NCBI GenBank assembly: GCA_963768885.1
Contig: CAVYJN010000004.1
Location: forward strand, 1 to 64,000
Direction: 5' to 3'
DNA length: 64,000 bases
From: DASRIA01 sp963768885
GTDB taxonomy: Bacteria; Actinomycetota; Thermoleophilia; Solirubrobacterales; JBBDJG01
Shown: piece by piece, positions 52,516-61,137 of the stretch
How positions within the stretch are numbered: the stretch's first letter is position 1
Layout: every line of letters begins with the position of its first letter
Position numbers and translations under genes: made by a program
Notes under the pieces: model-generated
What the model was told of the DNA's origin: nothing
The model's database searches: none
The model's input: the letters and a program-made list of their open reading frames with translations, nothing else

Positions 52516-54015
52516 TCAGTTCGGGTGGATCAGCTCCTCATATAGAGCCTCGAAGCCTCGCGCGACCACGTCCCAGGAGTGCGTGGCGCGCACCTGGCGG
52601 TAGCCGTTCGACCCGCGTGCCCGTCGCGCCTGTTCGTCGTTCACGGCCTCGACCAGGGCCGCGGTGAGCGCCTCCATGTCGTCGGGATCCACCATCCAGC
52701 CGTTCGGCCGCGCCGGATCGGTGTTGACGAACGACACCGGCCCGCCGCTGCGGGTCGCGATCACCGGCACGCCGCAGGCCATCGCCTCGATCAGCATCTG
52801 CCCGAAGCCCTCGCGCGCGGACGGCGCAACCATCACGTCGGCGCACGCGAGGCCCTCCGGCAACTCGGTGTGACCGCGCCAGCCGATGAAGAAGATCCCG
52901 TCCTCGCCGACCTCGCGTGCGACCGCGTATGGATGCTCTCCCTCGTACTCGCCGGTGAAGCCGCCCCAGATCACCAGGGGCGCGGGCATCGTGAACCGCT
53001 CGCGCGCGCGGGCGTACGCGCGCAGCAGGAGCGGCACGCGCTTGACCTCCGTGAAGCGCCCGACGAACAGCAGCACCGGCGCATGGTCGTGCCGCTCGTC
53101 GCCCTCGAACCAGCGCAGGTCCTCGTCGCGGTAGCGGATCGTGCCCGGCTCACCGGACTCGTCCCACCCGAGCGGTTCCTCGACGAGCCAGCGGCGCCAG
53201 CGGCGCAGGCGCTCGGAGCGGTCGAGCGCGACGCGATCGAAGCGCTCGACGTCCACGCCGTTCGGGATCGACTCGACCATCTCCGCCGGGACGTCGAGCA
53301 GTTGCCGTGCCTCGTCGCGCAGCGCGGGGGAGATCGCGACGATGCGGCTCGACAGCCGCGCCGCGCGGCGCAGGCGGCGCGCCCAGTGATCGCCGTGGCG
53401 CCACTGCTCCCAGCGCGTCTCGCGCAGCAGCCGCCGCCCCTCGGCGTCGAGGTCCGGAGAGGCAGGTCGGGCCTCCGTGCCCGACATTCCGGCGAGGTCG
53501 GTGCCGAGCACGCCGGCCACTTCGCGCAGGCGGTCGATGTGGTCGAGCATCAACAGCTCCGTGCCGTGCAGGTGGGTGACGATCGGCACGCCCGGAAAGC
53601 GGCGCGCGGCCGCCTCGTGCATCGGCGTGAGGTGATGTAGGTGGATCACGTCGGGCGGCGTCGGCCACGCGCGCGCGAAGATGTCTTCCCACACGGCGGC
53701 CAGGCGGTCGCCGGTCTGCGGGGTGACCGCCGCGAAGACGGGGTCCGCGGCGCCGGTGCGGTCCTCGAACGAGGGATGCATCGGCATCGCCGTCGCGAGC
53801 GGATCGCGCCCCTCGGCGTGCGCGCGCAATGCGGGCCCGTAGTCGACCGTCGTGAGGCGAGGGTGCTTGAAGAAGCTCGCCGCGTGGGTGCGGTCGCCGG
53901 GCTCGCCGAGCGAACCGGTGACGAGCGCTACCGGCCACCCGGACTGCTCGAGGGCCGGGACCAGGTAGCGCACGACCTGGGACGAGCCGCCGCGCGGATA
54001 GAAGAGCAGGGCCAT
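52516..54015 (-). CDS. Glycosyltransferase family 4 protein
   Basis: A 499-residue GT-B enzyme: N-terminal acceptor domain starting LLFYPRGGSSQVVRYLVP, HLHHLTPMHEAAARR, and a donor domain with LFVGRFTEVKRVPLLLRAYA and APSAREGFGQMLIEAMACGVPVIAT, the EX7E region. It should transfer a sugar from a nucleotide donor, probably in surface polysaccharide synthesis, in line with the membrane glycosyltransferase nearby. A long insert (about 290-320) is acidic. ATG 54015. Confidence 0.87.
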   Translation of the reverse strand: MALLFYPRGGSSQVVRYLVPALEQSGWPVALVTGSLGEPGDRTHAASFFKHPRLTTVDYGPALRAHAEGRDPLATAMPMHPSFEDRTGAADPVFAAVTPQTGDRLAAVWEDIFARAWPTPPDVIHLHHLTPMHEAAARRFPGVPIVTHLHGTELLMLDHIDRLREVAGVLGTDLAGMSGTEARPASPDLDAEGRRLLRETRWEQWRHGDHWARRLRRAARLSSRIVAISPALRDEARQLLDVPAEMVESIPNGVDVERFDRVALDRSERLRRWRRWLVEEPLGWDESGEPGTIRYRDEDLRWFEGDERHDHAPVLLFVGRFTEVKRVPLLLRAYARARERFTMPAPLVIWGGFTGEYEGEHPYAVAREVGEDGIFFIGWRGHTELPEGLACADVMVAPSAREGFGQMLIEAMACGVPVIATRSGGPVSFVNTDPARPNGWMVDPDDMEALTAALVEAVNDEQARRARGSNGYRQVRATHSWDVVARGFEALYEELIHPN

Positions 54016-54089
54016 GCCGACCAGCGGTGCGATCCTCCCCTTCCTTTCTCCTACTGACCGGTAACTTTGTTACGGATTTCTAGACTCTC

Positions 54090-54118
54090 TTTACAGGTTT
54101 GCGGGCCCATGTTAGGGT
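54090..54118 (+). promoter_or_regulatory. Promoter of the first PKGATP-domain gene
   Basis: TTTACA (54090-54095), a 17-base spacer, TAGGGT (54113-54118). The leader of about 46 bases contains a GCGCCT/AGGCGC hairpin (54138-54157). Confidence 0.55.
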
Positions 54119-54170
54119 CAGCATGTTGTCGCGACACGCGCCTTTTTGGGGAGGCGCAGAGGGGAGAGGT

Positions 54171-54914
54171 ATGCGTAACAAACGTTTCGCTGCAGTATTC
54201 GCAGCCGCGCTCGGCGCGACTGCGTTGATGATCATCGCATCGGTGGCTTCGGCCACGCACCCACGTCCCAAGGGTGCGACGCCGATCCGCGTCTCCATGG
54301 TGCCCGCGTTCAACGCGTGCGCGGCTCCGAACCGGACCCACGGGCCGCCGCTGGCGTTCCCGTCGTGTAACCCGCCGGTTCAGTCGTCGGGCTCGATCAC
54401 GATCGGCTCGCCCGACTTCAACGGCGCCGCGGCGAACGCGGAAGCGAGCATCACGCTGTCGGTCAAGGTCGGTGTCCCGGGTCCGCCCGAGGACTCCGAC
54501 GTCATGATCAAGTCATCGGGTACGGACATCCGCTGCAAGGCCGGCACGACCGCATGCGGTAGCGCGAACGCTGCCGACGGTGCGGACTACACGGGTGAGG
54601 TGCAGGGCAACGCGACGATCCGGATCTCGGATCACTTCAACGCGGTTGCCGCGGGTGGTGGGACGGACCCGGCCACGGTCCTCGACATCCCGTTCCCCGT
54701 TGCCGCGACGTGCGTGGCCACGGCCAGCACTGCGATCGGCGGCACCTGCACGGCGAACACGTCGGCAAACGCCACGGTTCCGGGCGCAGTGAAGGACGGC
54801 AAGCGTGCAATCGTCGAGGTCGGCCAGATCACCATCACCGATGGTGGCCCTGACGGCGTCAACGGCACCGCGCCGAACACCCTCTTCGGAGTCCAGGGGA
54901 TCTTCATTCCCTAG
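54171..54914 (+). CDS. Secreted single-domain PKGATP/QGIFIP protein
   Basis: A 247-residue exported protein: signal peptide 1-28, then one unrecognised domain from HPRPKGATPIRV to the C-terminal FGVQGIFIP. Conserved blocks are NACAAPNRTHGPPLA, SCNPPVQSS, FNGAAAN, VGVPGPPEDSDV, DYTGEVQGNATIRI, FNAVAAGGGTDPATV and GAVKDGKRAI. Cysteines come in pairs, so disulphides are likely. It is nearly identical to the gene at 58322 and is shared as a C-terminal domain by two larger proteins. ATG 54171 follows GGGGAGAGG. No function known to me. Confidence 0.8.
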   Translation: MRNKRFAAVFAAALGATALMIIASVASATHPRPKGATPIRVSMVPAFNACAAPNRTHGPPLAFPSCNPPVQSSGSITIGSPDFNGAAANAEASITLSVKVGVPGPPEDSDVMIKSSGTDIRCKAGTTACGSANAADGADYTGEVQGNATIRISDHFNAVAAGGGTDPATVLDIPFPVAATCVATASTAIGGTCTANTSANATVPGAVKDGKRAIVEVGQITITDGGPDGVNGTAPNTLFGVQGIFIP

Positions 54915-54983
54915 GGCGCGGAGGCGATCCGCCCACGCGATCCTCCCCTACTACAGCGCCGGCGGATCAAGAAGCAGAGCAGC

Positions 54984-55009
54984 GAGGGCCGGGACTTGTC
55001 CCGGCCCTC
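54984..55009. terminator. Strong bidirectional terminator
   Basis: GAGGGCCGGGA (54984-54994), CTTG loop, TCCCGGCCCTC (54999-55009), then GTCTTTG. It separates the convergent PKGATP gene and the membrane glycosyltransferase gene. Confidence 0.85.
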
Positions 55010-55016
55010 GTCTTTG

Positions 55017-57389
55017 TCAGAGCGCGACCGCCTCGATCCAGTCGAGCGACTGTCCGCAAAGCGACTCGGCCACGTCGGGCGACACCCGCTCGACGGCCTG
55101 CGCCGAGGCCGGAGCGAGAACGATCGGCCCCAGCGCCGACGCGATGCCGCCGCCGCCCGGCGGCAACGTGCCCCTGTCGTACTCGACCTCGACCACGTGC
55201 TTGCCGCGCGGCAGCCGCACGGACCCGAGCGGTTCGTACACTCCGGCGTGGCTCAGCTCGTGCCGGCGGGACGAGACTTCGCGTCCCCCGATCGCGACGC
55301 GCAGCTTGCCGCGGTATGAGCCCGCGACGAACGCGTCGTAGCTCCCGGTGCGCGGCACCGTGATCTCGCTGGTGGTCTTCACGTCCCCGTTCGGGTAGAC
55401 GCCCCCGGGCACGTTCGGCACGGCCGTCCAGCCGGACCCGGGCGGGGCGGGGAGCCCGGCTGCCACCGCAGGCGGCCGCCGTGCGACCTCGAGTCGCGCA
55501 TTGGCCCGGCGCGCGGTGCGCGCGATCCGCCTGACGCGCGCGCATTGCGCGGGCGCCGCCGCATGGCCGGCGTCCCCGATCGACAGGTGCTGGATGACGC
55601 TTCGCTCGGAGTCGACCGGCCGCTGCCAGACGTCGTAGAAGCGGCCCCTGCGGACGCGCCTATATATGGAGGGCGGGCGGCTCGACACGGGCGAGCGGCG
55701 CAGCACGAGCGTGCGGTAGATCAGCAGCCCGTCCAGGGCGAGCTCGTCGACGTCTGCGACCTCGAGCTTGTCGAGCACGCGCCCGTCGCGCAGCGGGATC
55801 GGCCGACGGCGCAGCTCGGACACGCCCTCGGGATCGCCCTTGCGAAGGAAGTGGCGGACCCCGTAGGGCTCGTACTCGGTCATCAGGGTCGGTCCCTCGC
55901 CGTCGATCTCGTTGCCGATCTGCTCGAGCTCGGCGTGCCGGTCCCGCGGCGCGAGGTTGACCTCGTGATAGGCCAGCGCGTTGGACCACGCGACGCCGCC
56001 CACGATCAGCAGGCCGAGGACCGCCGCCTCGGCCCGCCGCCCGCGCATCAGGAGCGCCGCGGCTCCCACCCCGGCTGCGAGCAGGATCGCGGGAGCGCCT
56101 GTGGCGAGCGCCTTCGCTCCGACCCACGGCGAGCCGACCGCGCTGATCACGAGCGCACCGGCGACCGACGCGAACACGTAGAGCAGCAGCTCCCAAGCGC
56201 GGCGCCGCCACGCCCAAGCGATCCCGCCGAGCGCGCTCAGCGCGACCACGCCGATCAGCACGTAGGTCGGGCCGAGGTCCTGCGGGTCGAAGCGGAAATC
56301 TCCGACGGGCCAGATGCCGAAGAGCTGAAGGCGGCTGATCGGCTCGATCAGGTTGCCGAGGTCGGTGGCGCTCGTGAGCGTTCCGCTCGCGGGCCTCAGG
56401 AACACCTCCGCCTGCTGCAGCGTCGGTATCGCGAGCAGCGCGGTGACGACGAGGAAGGCGGCGACCGCGGCCGCGGCCGTGCCGACGCCTTGTGCGCGCG
56501 CGAGCAACAGGACGGCCGGAACCAGCACGGGGGCCAGCCAGACGACGCCGCCGAAGCTCAGGACCGCGAGCAGGGCGGCGCTCGCGAACGCGATCGGGAA
56601 CAGCGACCACGCCGATACGCGCTCGTGCAGCAGCGCGCCTGCGAGCGCGGCGAGCAGCGCGATCGCCCAGGTCGCGGCAAGCTCCTTCACCCCGCCCCAC
56701 AGCGAGTACGCGAACAGCAGGGAGGGCTGTGTCGCGAGCACCGCGACCCCGGCCCGGAGCGGCCGCGAGTCGATCACGCGCGCGGTGAGCGCGTAGAGGG
56801 CCATGCCGGTATAGGCCGCGAGCAGCACCTGGTAGGGCTGGAACACCCACGCCGGGTCCTCGCCGACGAGCTTCGCGCCGATGCCCAGCGGCGGGAACGC
56901 CCCCACCGGGTACCCGATCCTGAGGTTGACGTCGAGGGTCGCCTCGTATGACGAGGGCGCGAGGCCGCCGAGGTCGCGGCCGTGCTCCATCAGCCGGTCG
57001 GTCATCGCGAGCCAGGTGGCCGTGTCGTCGAGCTTGATGTATCCGGCGAAGGTCGCTTCCCCGGAGAGGACCACCGGGGCGGCGAACACCGCGAACACGC
57101 CGCAGCCGACGGCCACGCCCCACCAGTCGATCGCCCGTTCTCGCAACGGCCACGAGACCGCGACGCCGGCTGCCGCGAGTGCGAGCACCACTGGGACCGC
57201 GAGCTCCGCCGTCGCGTCCCACGCCGTAGCGACATGCCCCGCCACGAGGACGACCGCGAAGCCCGCGGGGGCGAGCAGGCCGCCGGGCATCCGGCGGTTC
57301 GCGAGCTGCTCGAGCAGCAGCCCGCAGCCGAGGGAGACCGCCGTCATGACGATCGGGAACAGGATCCAGCAGACCAGCAGCGCAGTCAT
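55017..57389 (-). CDS. Large membrane glycosyltransferase-like protein (GT-C type)
   Basis: A 790-residue protein with about eleven to thirteen helices in the first 480 residues. The first big external loop holds GYIKLDDTATW, the paired-acid motif expected of GT-C enzymes that use lipid-linked sugars. Residues about 500-650 are soluble, and about 660-790 form a beta-rich module (TVPRTGSYDAFVAGSYRGKLRVAIGG) like carbohydrate-binding domains. It probably glycosylates a surface polymer or protein outside the membrane. ATG 57389. It is 49 bases after the small membrane protein gene, so cotranscribed. Confidence 0.75.
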   Translation of the reverse strand: MTALLVCWILFPIVMTAVSLGCGLLLEQLANRRMPGGLLAPAGFAVVLVAGHVATAWDATAELAVPVVLALAAAGVAVSWPLRERAIDWWGVAVGCGVFAVFAAPVVLSGEATFAGYIKLDDTATWLAMTDRLMEHGRDLGGLAPSSYEATLDVNLRIGYPVGAFPPLGIGAKLVGEDPAWVFQPYQVLLAAYTGMALYALTARVIDSRPLRAGVAVLATQPSLLFAYSLWGGVKELAATWAIALLAALAGALLHERVSAWSLFPIAFASAALLAVLSFGGVVWLAPVLVPAVLLLARAQGVGTAAAAVAAFLVVTALLAIPTLQQAEVFLRPASGTLTSATDLGNLIEPISRLQLFGIWPVGDFRFDPQDLGPTYVLIGVVALSALGGIAWAWRRRAWELLLYVFASVAGALVISAVGSPWVGAKALATGAPAILLAAGVGAAALLMRGRRAEAAVLGLLIVGGVAWSNALAYHEVNLAPRDRHAELEQIGNEIDGEGPTLMTEYEPYGVRHFLRKGDPEGVSELRRRPIPLRDGRVLDKLEVADVDELALDGLLIYRTLVLRRSPVSSRPPSIYRRVRRGRFYDVWQRPVDSERSVIQHLSIGDAGHAAAPAQCARVRRIARTARRANARLEVARRPPAVAAGLPAPPGSGWTAVPNVPGGVYPNGDVKTTSEITVPRTGSYDAFVAGSYRGKLRVAIGGREVSSRRHELSHAGVYEPLGSVRLPRGKHVVEVEYDRGTLPPGGGGIASALGPIVLAPASAQAVERVSPDVAESLCGQSLDWIEAVAL

Positions 57390-57438
57390 CGACGATCCTC
57401 GCGCCTCGTGTCAGCGCGCGTCCGGATCGAAGCTGTGG

Positions 57439-58023
57439 CTACCCGACGGGGCGCACGCGACCCTCGCGGGCGAGCTTGCGTGCTCTCGGCGCGGAGGGGT
57501 CGTAGACCTCCAGCTGCACCGGGTCCTCTGGATAGGCGACGTAGACGCTGTTCGGCCGGCTTCGGCTGAAGACGGCGAGGCCGCCGCCCTCGACCGGGAA
57601 GGACACGTTGCCGCTGCGTCGCGCGAGCCTGCGCAACCCGGCGAGGGCCTTGGGGCGCGGGTACGTGCCGATCGTGAGGTAGGCCGGCCGCCCGTCGCCG
57701 ACCGCGACACCCTGCGGCAGGTAGCGGATGTAGACGTTGCCGTCGGTCGTTCGAGTGAGCTCGTACGTGTAGCCGTTGCGAGCGCCGACCCAATAGACGT
57801 CATGCCCGGTCTCGTCGGGCAGCGCGCGCAGCTGCGCCACGCTCGCCGCCGAGGACGCCGGGCCCTCGGGTTGCGAGCTCTTGTCGTCCCCGCCGCGGAG
57901 GATCAGCCACGCGCCAAACGCCACCACGAGCGCCACGGCGATCGCCGCTCCGATGCGCACGCGGCGTACGCTCGGCTCGGGGCGCGCGGCATGCGGCCTG
58001 GATGTTTGCGCTGGCTGGGTCAT
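57439..58023 (-). CDS. Membrane-anchored hypothetical protein
   Basis: A 194-residue protein with a basic cytoplasmic start, one helix (about 24-43) and an outer domain with the pattern LPDETGHDVYWVGARNGYTYELTRT and AYLTIGTYPRPKALAGL. I associate this pattern with uncharacterised actinobacterial membrane proteins. ATG 58023 with GGAG nine bases upstream; a longer frame reaches 58092. It probably belongs with the membrane glycosyltransferase downstream. Confidence 0.65.
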   Translation of the reverse strand: MTQPAQTSRPHAARPEPSVRRVRIGAAIAVALVVAFGAWLILRGGDDKSSQPEGPASSAASVAQLRALPDETGHDVYWVGARNGYTYELTRTTDGNVYIRYLPQGVAVGDGRPAYLTIGTYPRPKALAGLRRLARRSGNVSFPVEGGGLAVFSRSRPNSVYVAYPEDPVQLEVYDPSAPRARKLAREGRVRPVG

Positions 58024-58242
58024 TTCGCAGCCGCTCCACAGATCCGACTCTATATACGGAGCGCAGAGAACCGGCTGGTAACCAATCGGCAAGTCTGCGG
58101 CAATCCTCGAATCCGGCAGCCAGGATGCACCGAGGCGTCGCCCGGACGGCCGATTACGGCTTCACGACGCCCTAGCCCGGACCCCGCAATTTTTTACTGA
58201 CTAGGGGTTCAGGAAACCCGCCCGGCGGGTATTAAAAGCGCA

Positions 58243-58271
58243 TTCACCCCGATCGAAGCTTTCGCTATGGG
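58243..58271 (+). promoter_or_regulatory. Possible promoter of the second PKGATP-domain gene
   Basis: TTCACC (58243-58248), a 17-base spacer, TATGGG (58266-58271). The match is weak. The rest of the 298-base divergent gap 58024-58321 holds a TTTTTT run at 58191-58196 and no other clear element. Confidence 0.25.
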
Positions 58272-58321
58272 CGGCGAGCGGGGGTTCTCGTTAAGTAGTG
58301 CGTTATAGGGAGGAGGCGCTG

Positions 58322-59068
58322 ATGGCGCTAAGAGCGCGTACGCTCGTACCGCTTACGCTTGCTGTAGGAGTTCTTCTGGTGCTGGTCGCCGCAGAGATGG
58401 CTTCTGCGACGCACCCCCGTCCGAAGGGCGCAACACCGCTCAGGGTCCCGCTCGTGCCCGCGTTCAACGCGTGTGCGGCGCCGAACCGGACACACGGGCC
58501 GCCCCTGGCGTTCCCGTCGTGTAATCCGCCGGTTCAGTCGTCGAACTCGATCACGGTCGGCTCGCCCGACTTCAACGGTGCCGCGGCGAACGCGGACGGG
58601 TTCGTGTCGCTGGCGGTCAAGGTCGGTGTGCCGGGTCCGCCCGAGGACTCCGACGTCATGATCAAGTCGAGCGGCACGGATGTCCGCTGCAAGGCCGGCA
58701 CCGCCGCCTGCGGCAGCGCCAATGCTGCCGACGGTGCGGACTACACCGGTGAGCTGCAGGGCAACGCGACGATCCGGATCACGGACCACTTCAACGCGGT
58801 CGCCGCGGGTGGTGGGACTGACCCGGCCACGGTCGTCGACATCCCGTTCCCCGTGAACGCCACCTGTGCAGCAACGGCCAGCACGGCGATCGGCGGAACG
58901 TGCACTGCCAACACCTCGGCCAACGCGACCGTGCCCGGTGCCGTCAAGGACGGCAAGCGCGCGATCGTCGAGATCGGCCAGATCTCGGTCATCGACGGTG
59001 GCCCGGACGGTCTCGTCGGCACCAGCCCGAACACGCTGTTCGCAATTCAGGGCATCTTCATCCCGTAA
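58322..59068 (+). CDS. Secreted single-domain PKGATP/QGIFIP protein, second copy
   Basis: A 248-residue exported protein whose mature part is almost identical to that of the protein at 54171 (same blocks, same cysteines, ending FAIQGIFIP), while the signal peptide differs. This suggests domain duplication with an independent leader. ATG 58322 follows GGAGG at six bases. A very strong terminator follows. Function unknown; the abundance of strong expression signals suggests a major secreted product, which is inference. Confidence 0.8.
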   Translation: MALRARTLVPLTLAVGVLLVLVAAEMASATHPRPKGATPLRVPLVPAFNACAAPNRTHGPPLAFPSCNPPVQSSNSITVGSPDFNGAAANADGFVSLAVKVGVPGPPEDSDVMIKSSGTDVRCKAGTAACGSANAADGADYTGELQGNATIRITDHFNAVAAGGGTDPATVVDIPFPVNATCAATASTAIGGTCTANTSANATVPGAVKDGKRAIVEIGQISVIDGGPDGLVGTSPNTLFAIQGIFIP

Positions 59069-59093
59069 CCGGGAGCCCACCGAGGCGGACAAC

Positions 59094-59134
59094 GGGCCGG
59101 GAGCGGGCGATGGCCCCGCTCCCGGCCCAGCTTT
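59094..59134 (+). terminator. Strong intrinsic terminator
   Basis: GGGCCGGGAGCGG (59094-59106) pairs perfectly with CCGCTCCCGGCCC (59116-59128), followed by AGCTTTT. Confidence 0.88.
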
Positions 59135-59218
59135 TGCGTGCCGGTCCTCCGTCGCTTCGCGTCATGGCGCGAACAAGCTGGAGTCAATTGACCGGCATCC
59201 GGGGATAAGGGGGTTCGA

Positions 59219-60296
59219 GTGGGGAGTGCACCGCAACAGGCCAGCTGGGCGGTCGGCGAGGAGCGCGGGCGCGTCGACGCGCTGCTCGCGCGCGGAGAGC
59301 AGGAGGGCTGCATCGAGCTGTCCGAGGTCAACGAGGCCGTCGATGCGCTCGACCTCTCCGACGCCGACGTCCAGGCGTTGCTCGACCGCATCGACGCCGC
59401 CGGCATCAAGCTGCGAGACGACTGCGGCCGCGACGTTCCCGAGCAGGTCTCCTACGACAACGACGCCCTCTCGGTCGGTCACGACCGACGCGCTCCAGTT
59501 GTTCCTGCGCGAGGTGAGCAGGTTCGAGCTGCTGACCGCCGAGCAGGAGGTCGATCTCGCAAAGCGCATCGAGCGCGGCGACCGGCAGGCCAAGGCGCTG
59601 ATGGTCAACGCCAACCTGCGCCTCGTGATCTCGATCGCGCGCCGCTACCAGGGGAACGAGCTAACGCTGCTGGACCTCATCCAGGAGGGCATCCTCGGCC
59701 TGATCAGGGCGACGGAGAAGTTCGATTGGCGGCGCGGCTACAAGTTCTCGACGTACGCGACCTGGTGGATCCGCCAGGCCGTCGAGCGTGGGATCGCGAA
59801 CGGTGCCCGGATGATCCGGCTCCCGGTCTACGTCGTCGAGCGCGAGAAGCGCATCGCGCGCGCGCACCGCAGGCTCGCCGCGCGTCTGGGCCGCCAGCCG
59901 ACCGAGGAGGAAGTCGCGGCCGAGGCCGAAATGACGGTCGAGCAGGTGCTCGAGCTCCGGGGCGCCGCGCGCACCGTGACGAGCCTCGACAAGCCGGTGG
60001 GCGACGGCGGGGAGACATCCTTCGGGGATCTCCTGTTCAGCGACGACCGCGAGCCCGCCGAAGAGGTCGAGCTCAGCCTGCGCGAGGAGGTCGTGCGCAA
60101 GGCGATGTCGGAACTGCCCGACGGTCAGCGTGCGGTGCTCGAGCTGCGGTTCGGGATTGCGCCCGGCATGGAGCCGCACACGATCGACCAGGTCGTCGCC
60201 CAGCTGGGCATATCGCGCAATCGCGTCCGCAGGCTCGAGGCCGAGGGCCTCGCGCGTCTCGCGCGCCGGCGCGAGATCGCCGCGTTGCAGGACTAG
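59219..60296 (+). CDS. RpoD-type sigma factor with region 1.1; apparent +1 frameshift
   Basis: The first frame (GTG 59219, AAGGGGG seven bases upstream) encodes about 85 residues resembling sigma region 1.1 (ELSEVNEAVDALDLSDADVQ, GIKLRDD). The next frame encodes regions 1.2-4 (LQLFLREVSRFELL, LLDLIQEGILGLI, ATWWIRQAVERGI, LGISRNRVRRLEAEGL). They join if one G is removed at about 59474-59477 (LSV then TTDALQLF), for 358 residues. Region 1.1 plus complete regions 2-4 suggest a primary or near-primary sigma. The homologue at 50648 lacks region 1.1. Confidence 0.87.
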
Positions 60297-60309
60297 CGCG
60301 AGTCCGGCG

Positions 60310-61020
60310 TCACGGCAGCGGCGCGCTGCTCGAACCCTGCTCGCTACCGATCGAGCGAGCGGACTGCGCGGCTGTCGCGCCGAACTCCATCTGCCGCACC
60401 GAGGGGCTTCCCACGACACGCCCGACGACATCTCCCGCCGCGGAGATGAAGAACACCTCCGGAAGCCGCTCGACCCCGTAGCTTCTCGCCACCTGCGCGG
60501 CCTTGTCGTGGACGATGGGATATGTGAGGCCGTACTGCCGCGCGAATCGCAGCGCCTCGGCCTCGCGCGCGTCGACGCTCATCCCGACGAATGCCACGCC
60601 GCGACGGCCCCATCGCTCCCACGTCGCCTGCACCAGGCGCGCGTCCGCCCGGCACGGAGTGCACTCCGAGGACCACACATGGAGCACGACGGGCGTGCCC
60701 TTCAACCGGCCGAGGTCGAGCGCCCCGCTTCGGCTCGCTCGCTGGAGCGGCGCTCGTGCCGGCGCCGGTGGCGTCCCGGCCTGGACGATCGCGAGCGAGA
60801 AGCCGGGAGCACGCACCCGCTTGCCCGCGCGGACCGCTTTCGGCGGCTCCGCACCGGCGGGAGGGCCGCCGGACGTTCCGCCGGGCTGCTGCCGCGAGTT
60901 GCCCGACGGGGCGTTGTCGCCGTCATCGGACATCACGACGAGCGCGATCACGATCAGCACGATTCCGGCGACGATCGCTGCTGCGCCGATCAGATATGTG
61001 TTTCGCTTCGAGATGCGCAT
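60310..61020 (-). CDS. TlpA/ResA-like membrane-anchored thioredoxin-fold protein
   Basis: A 236-residue protein: N-terminal helix 9-30, a Gly/Pro/Ser-rich linker, then a thioredoxin fold with redox pair Cys120 and Cys123 (SSECTPCRAD), VGMSVDAREAEAL and the cis-Pro region RLPEVFFIS. It should reduce or form disulphides outside the membrane, which would suit the many cysteine-containing secreted proteins here. ATG 61020; a TTG at 61062 is possible. Convergent with the sigma gene, 13 bases apart. Confidence 0.83.
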   Translation of the reverse strand: MRISKRNTYLIGAAAIVAGIVLIVIALVVMSDDGDNAPSGNSRQQPGGTSGGPPAGAEPPKAVRAGKRVRAPGFSLAIVQAGTPPAPARAPLQRASRSGALDLGRLKGTPVVLHVWSSECTPCRADARLVQATWERWGRRGVAFVGMSVDAREAEALRFARQYGLTYPIVHDKAAQVARSYGVERLPEVFFISAAGDVVGRVVGSPSVRQMEFGATAAQSARSIGSEQGSSSAPLP

Positions 61021-61137
61021 GAGCGGACCACGGCCGGGCCGCGACCGCTTTGGAATGCCCAAATTAGCTGAGCCGGGCCGCTGGAAGCGTGTTAGTATGC
61101 GGCCGTTGGTGCAGGGGATCTAACCGGGAGGACCATC

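Noticed and set aside
58190..58300. Cyclic-di-GMP riboswitch in the leader of the second PKGATP gene
   Set aside because: The conserved core sequences of the known classes are absent.
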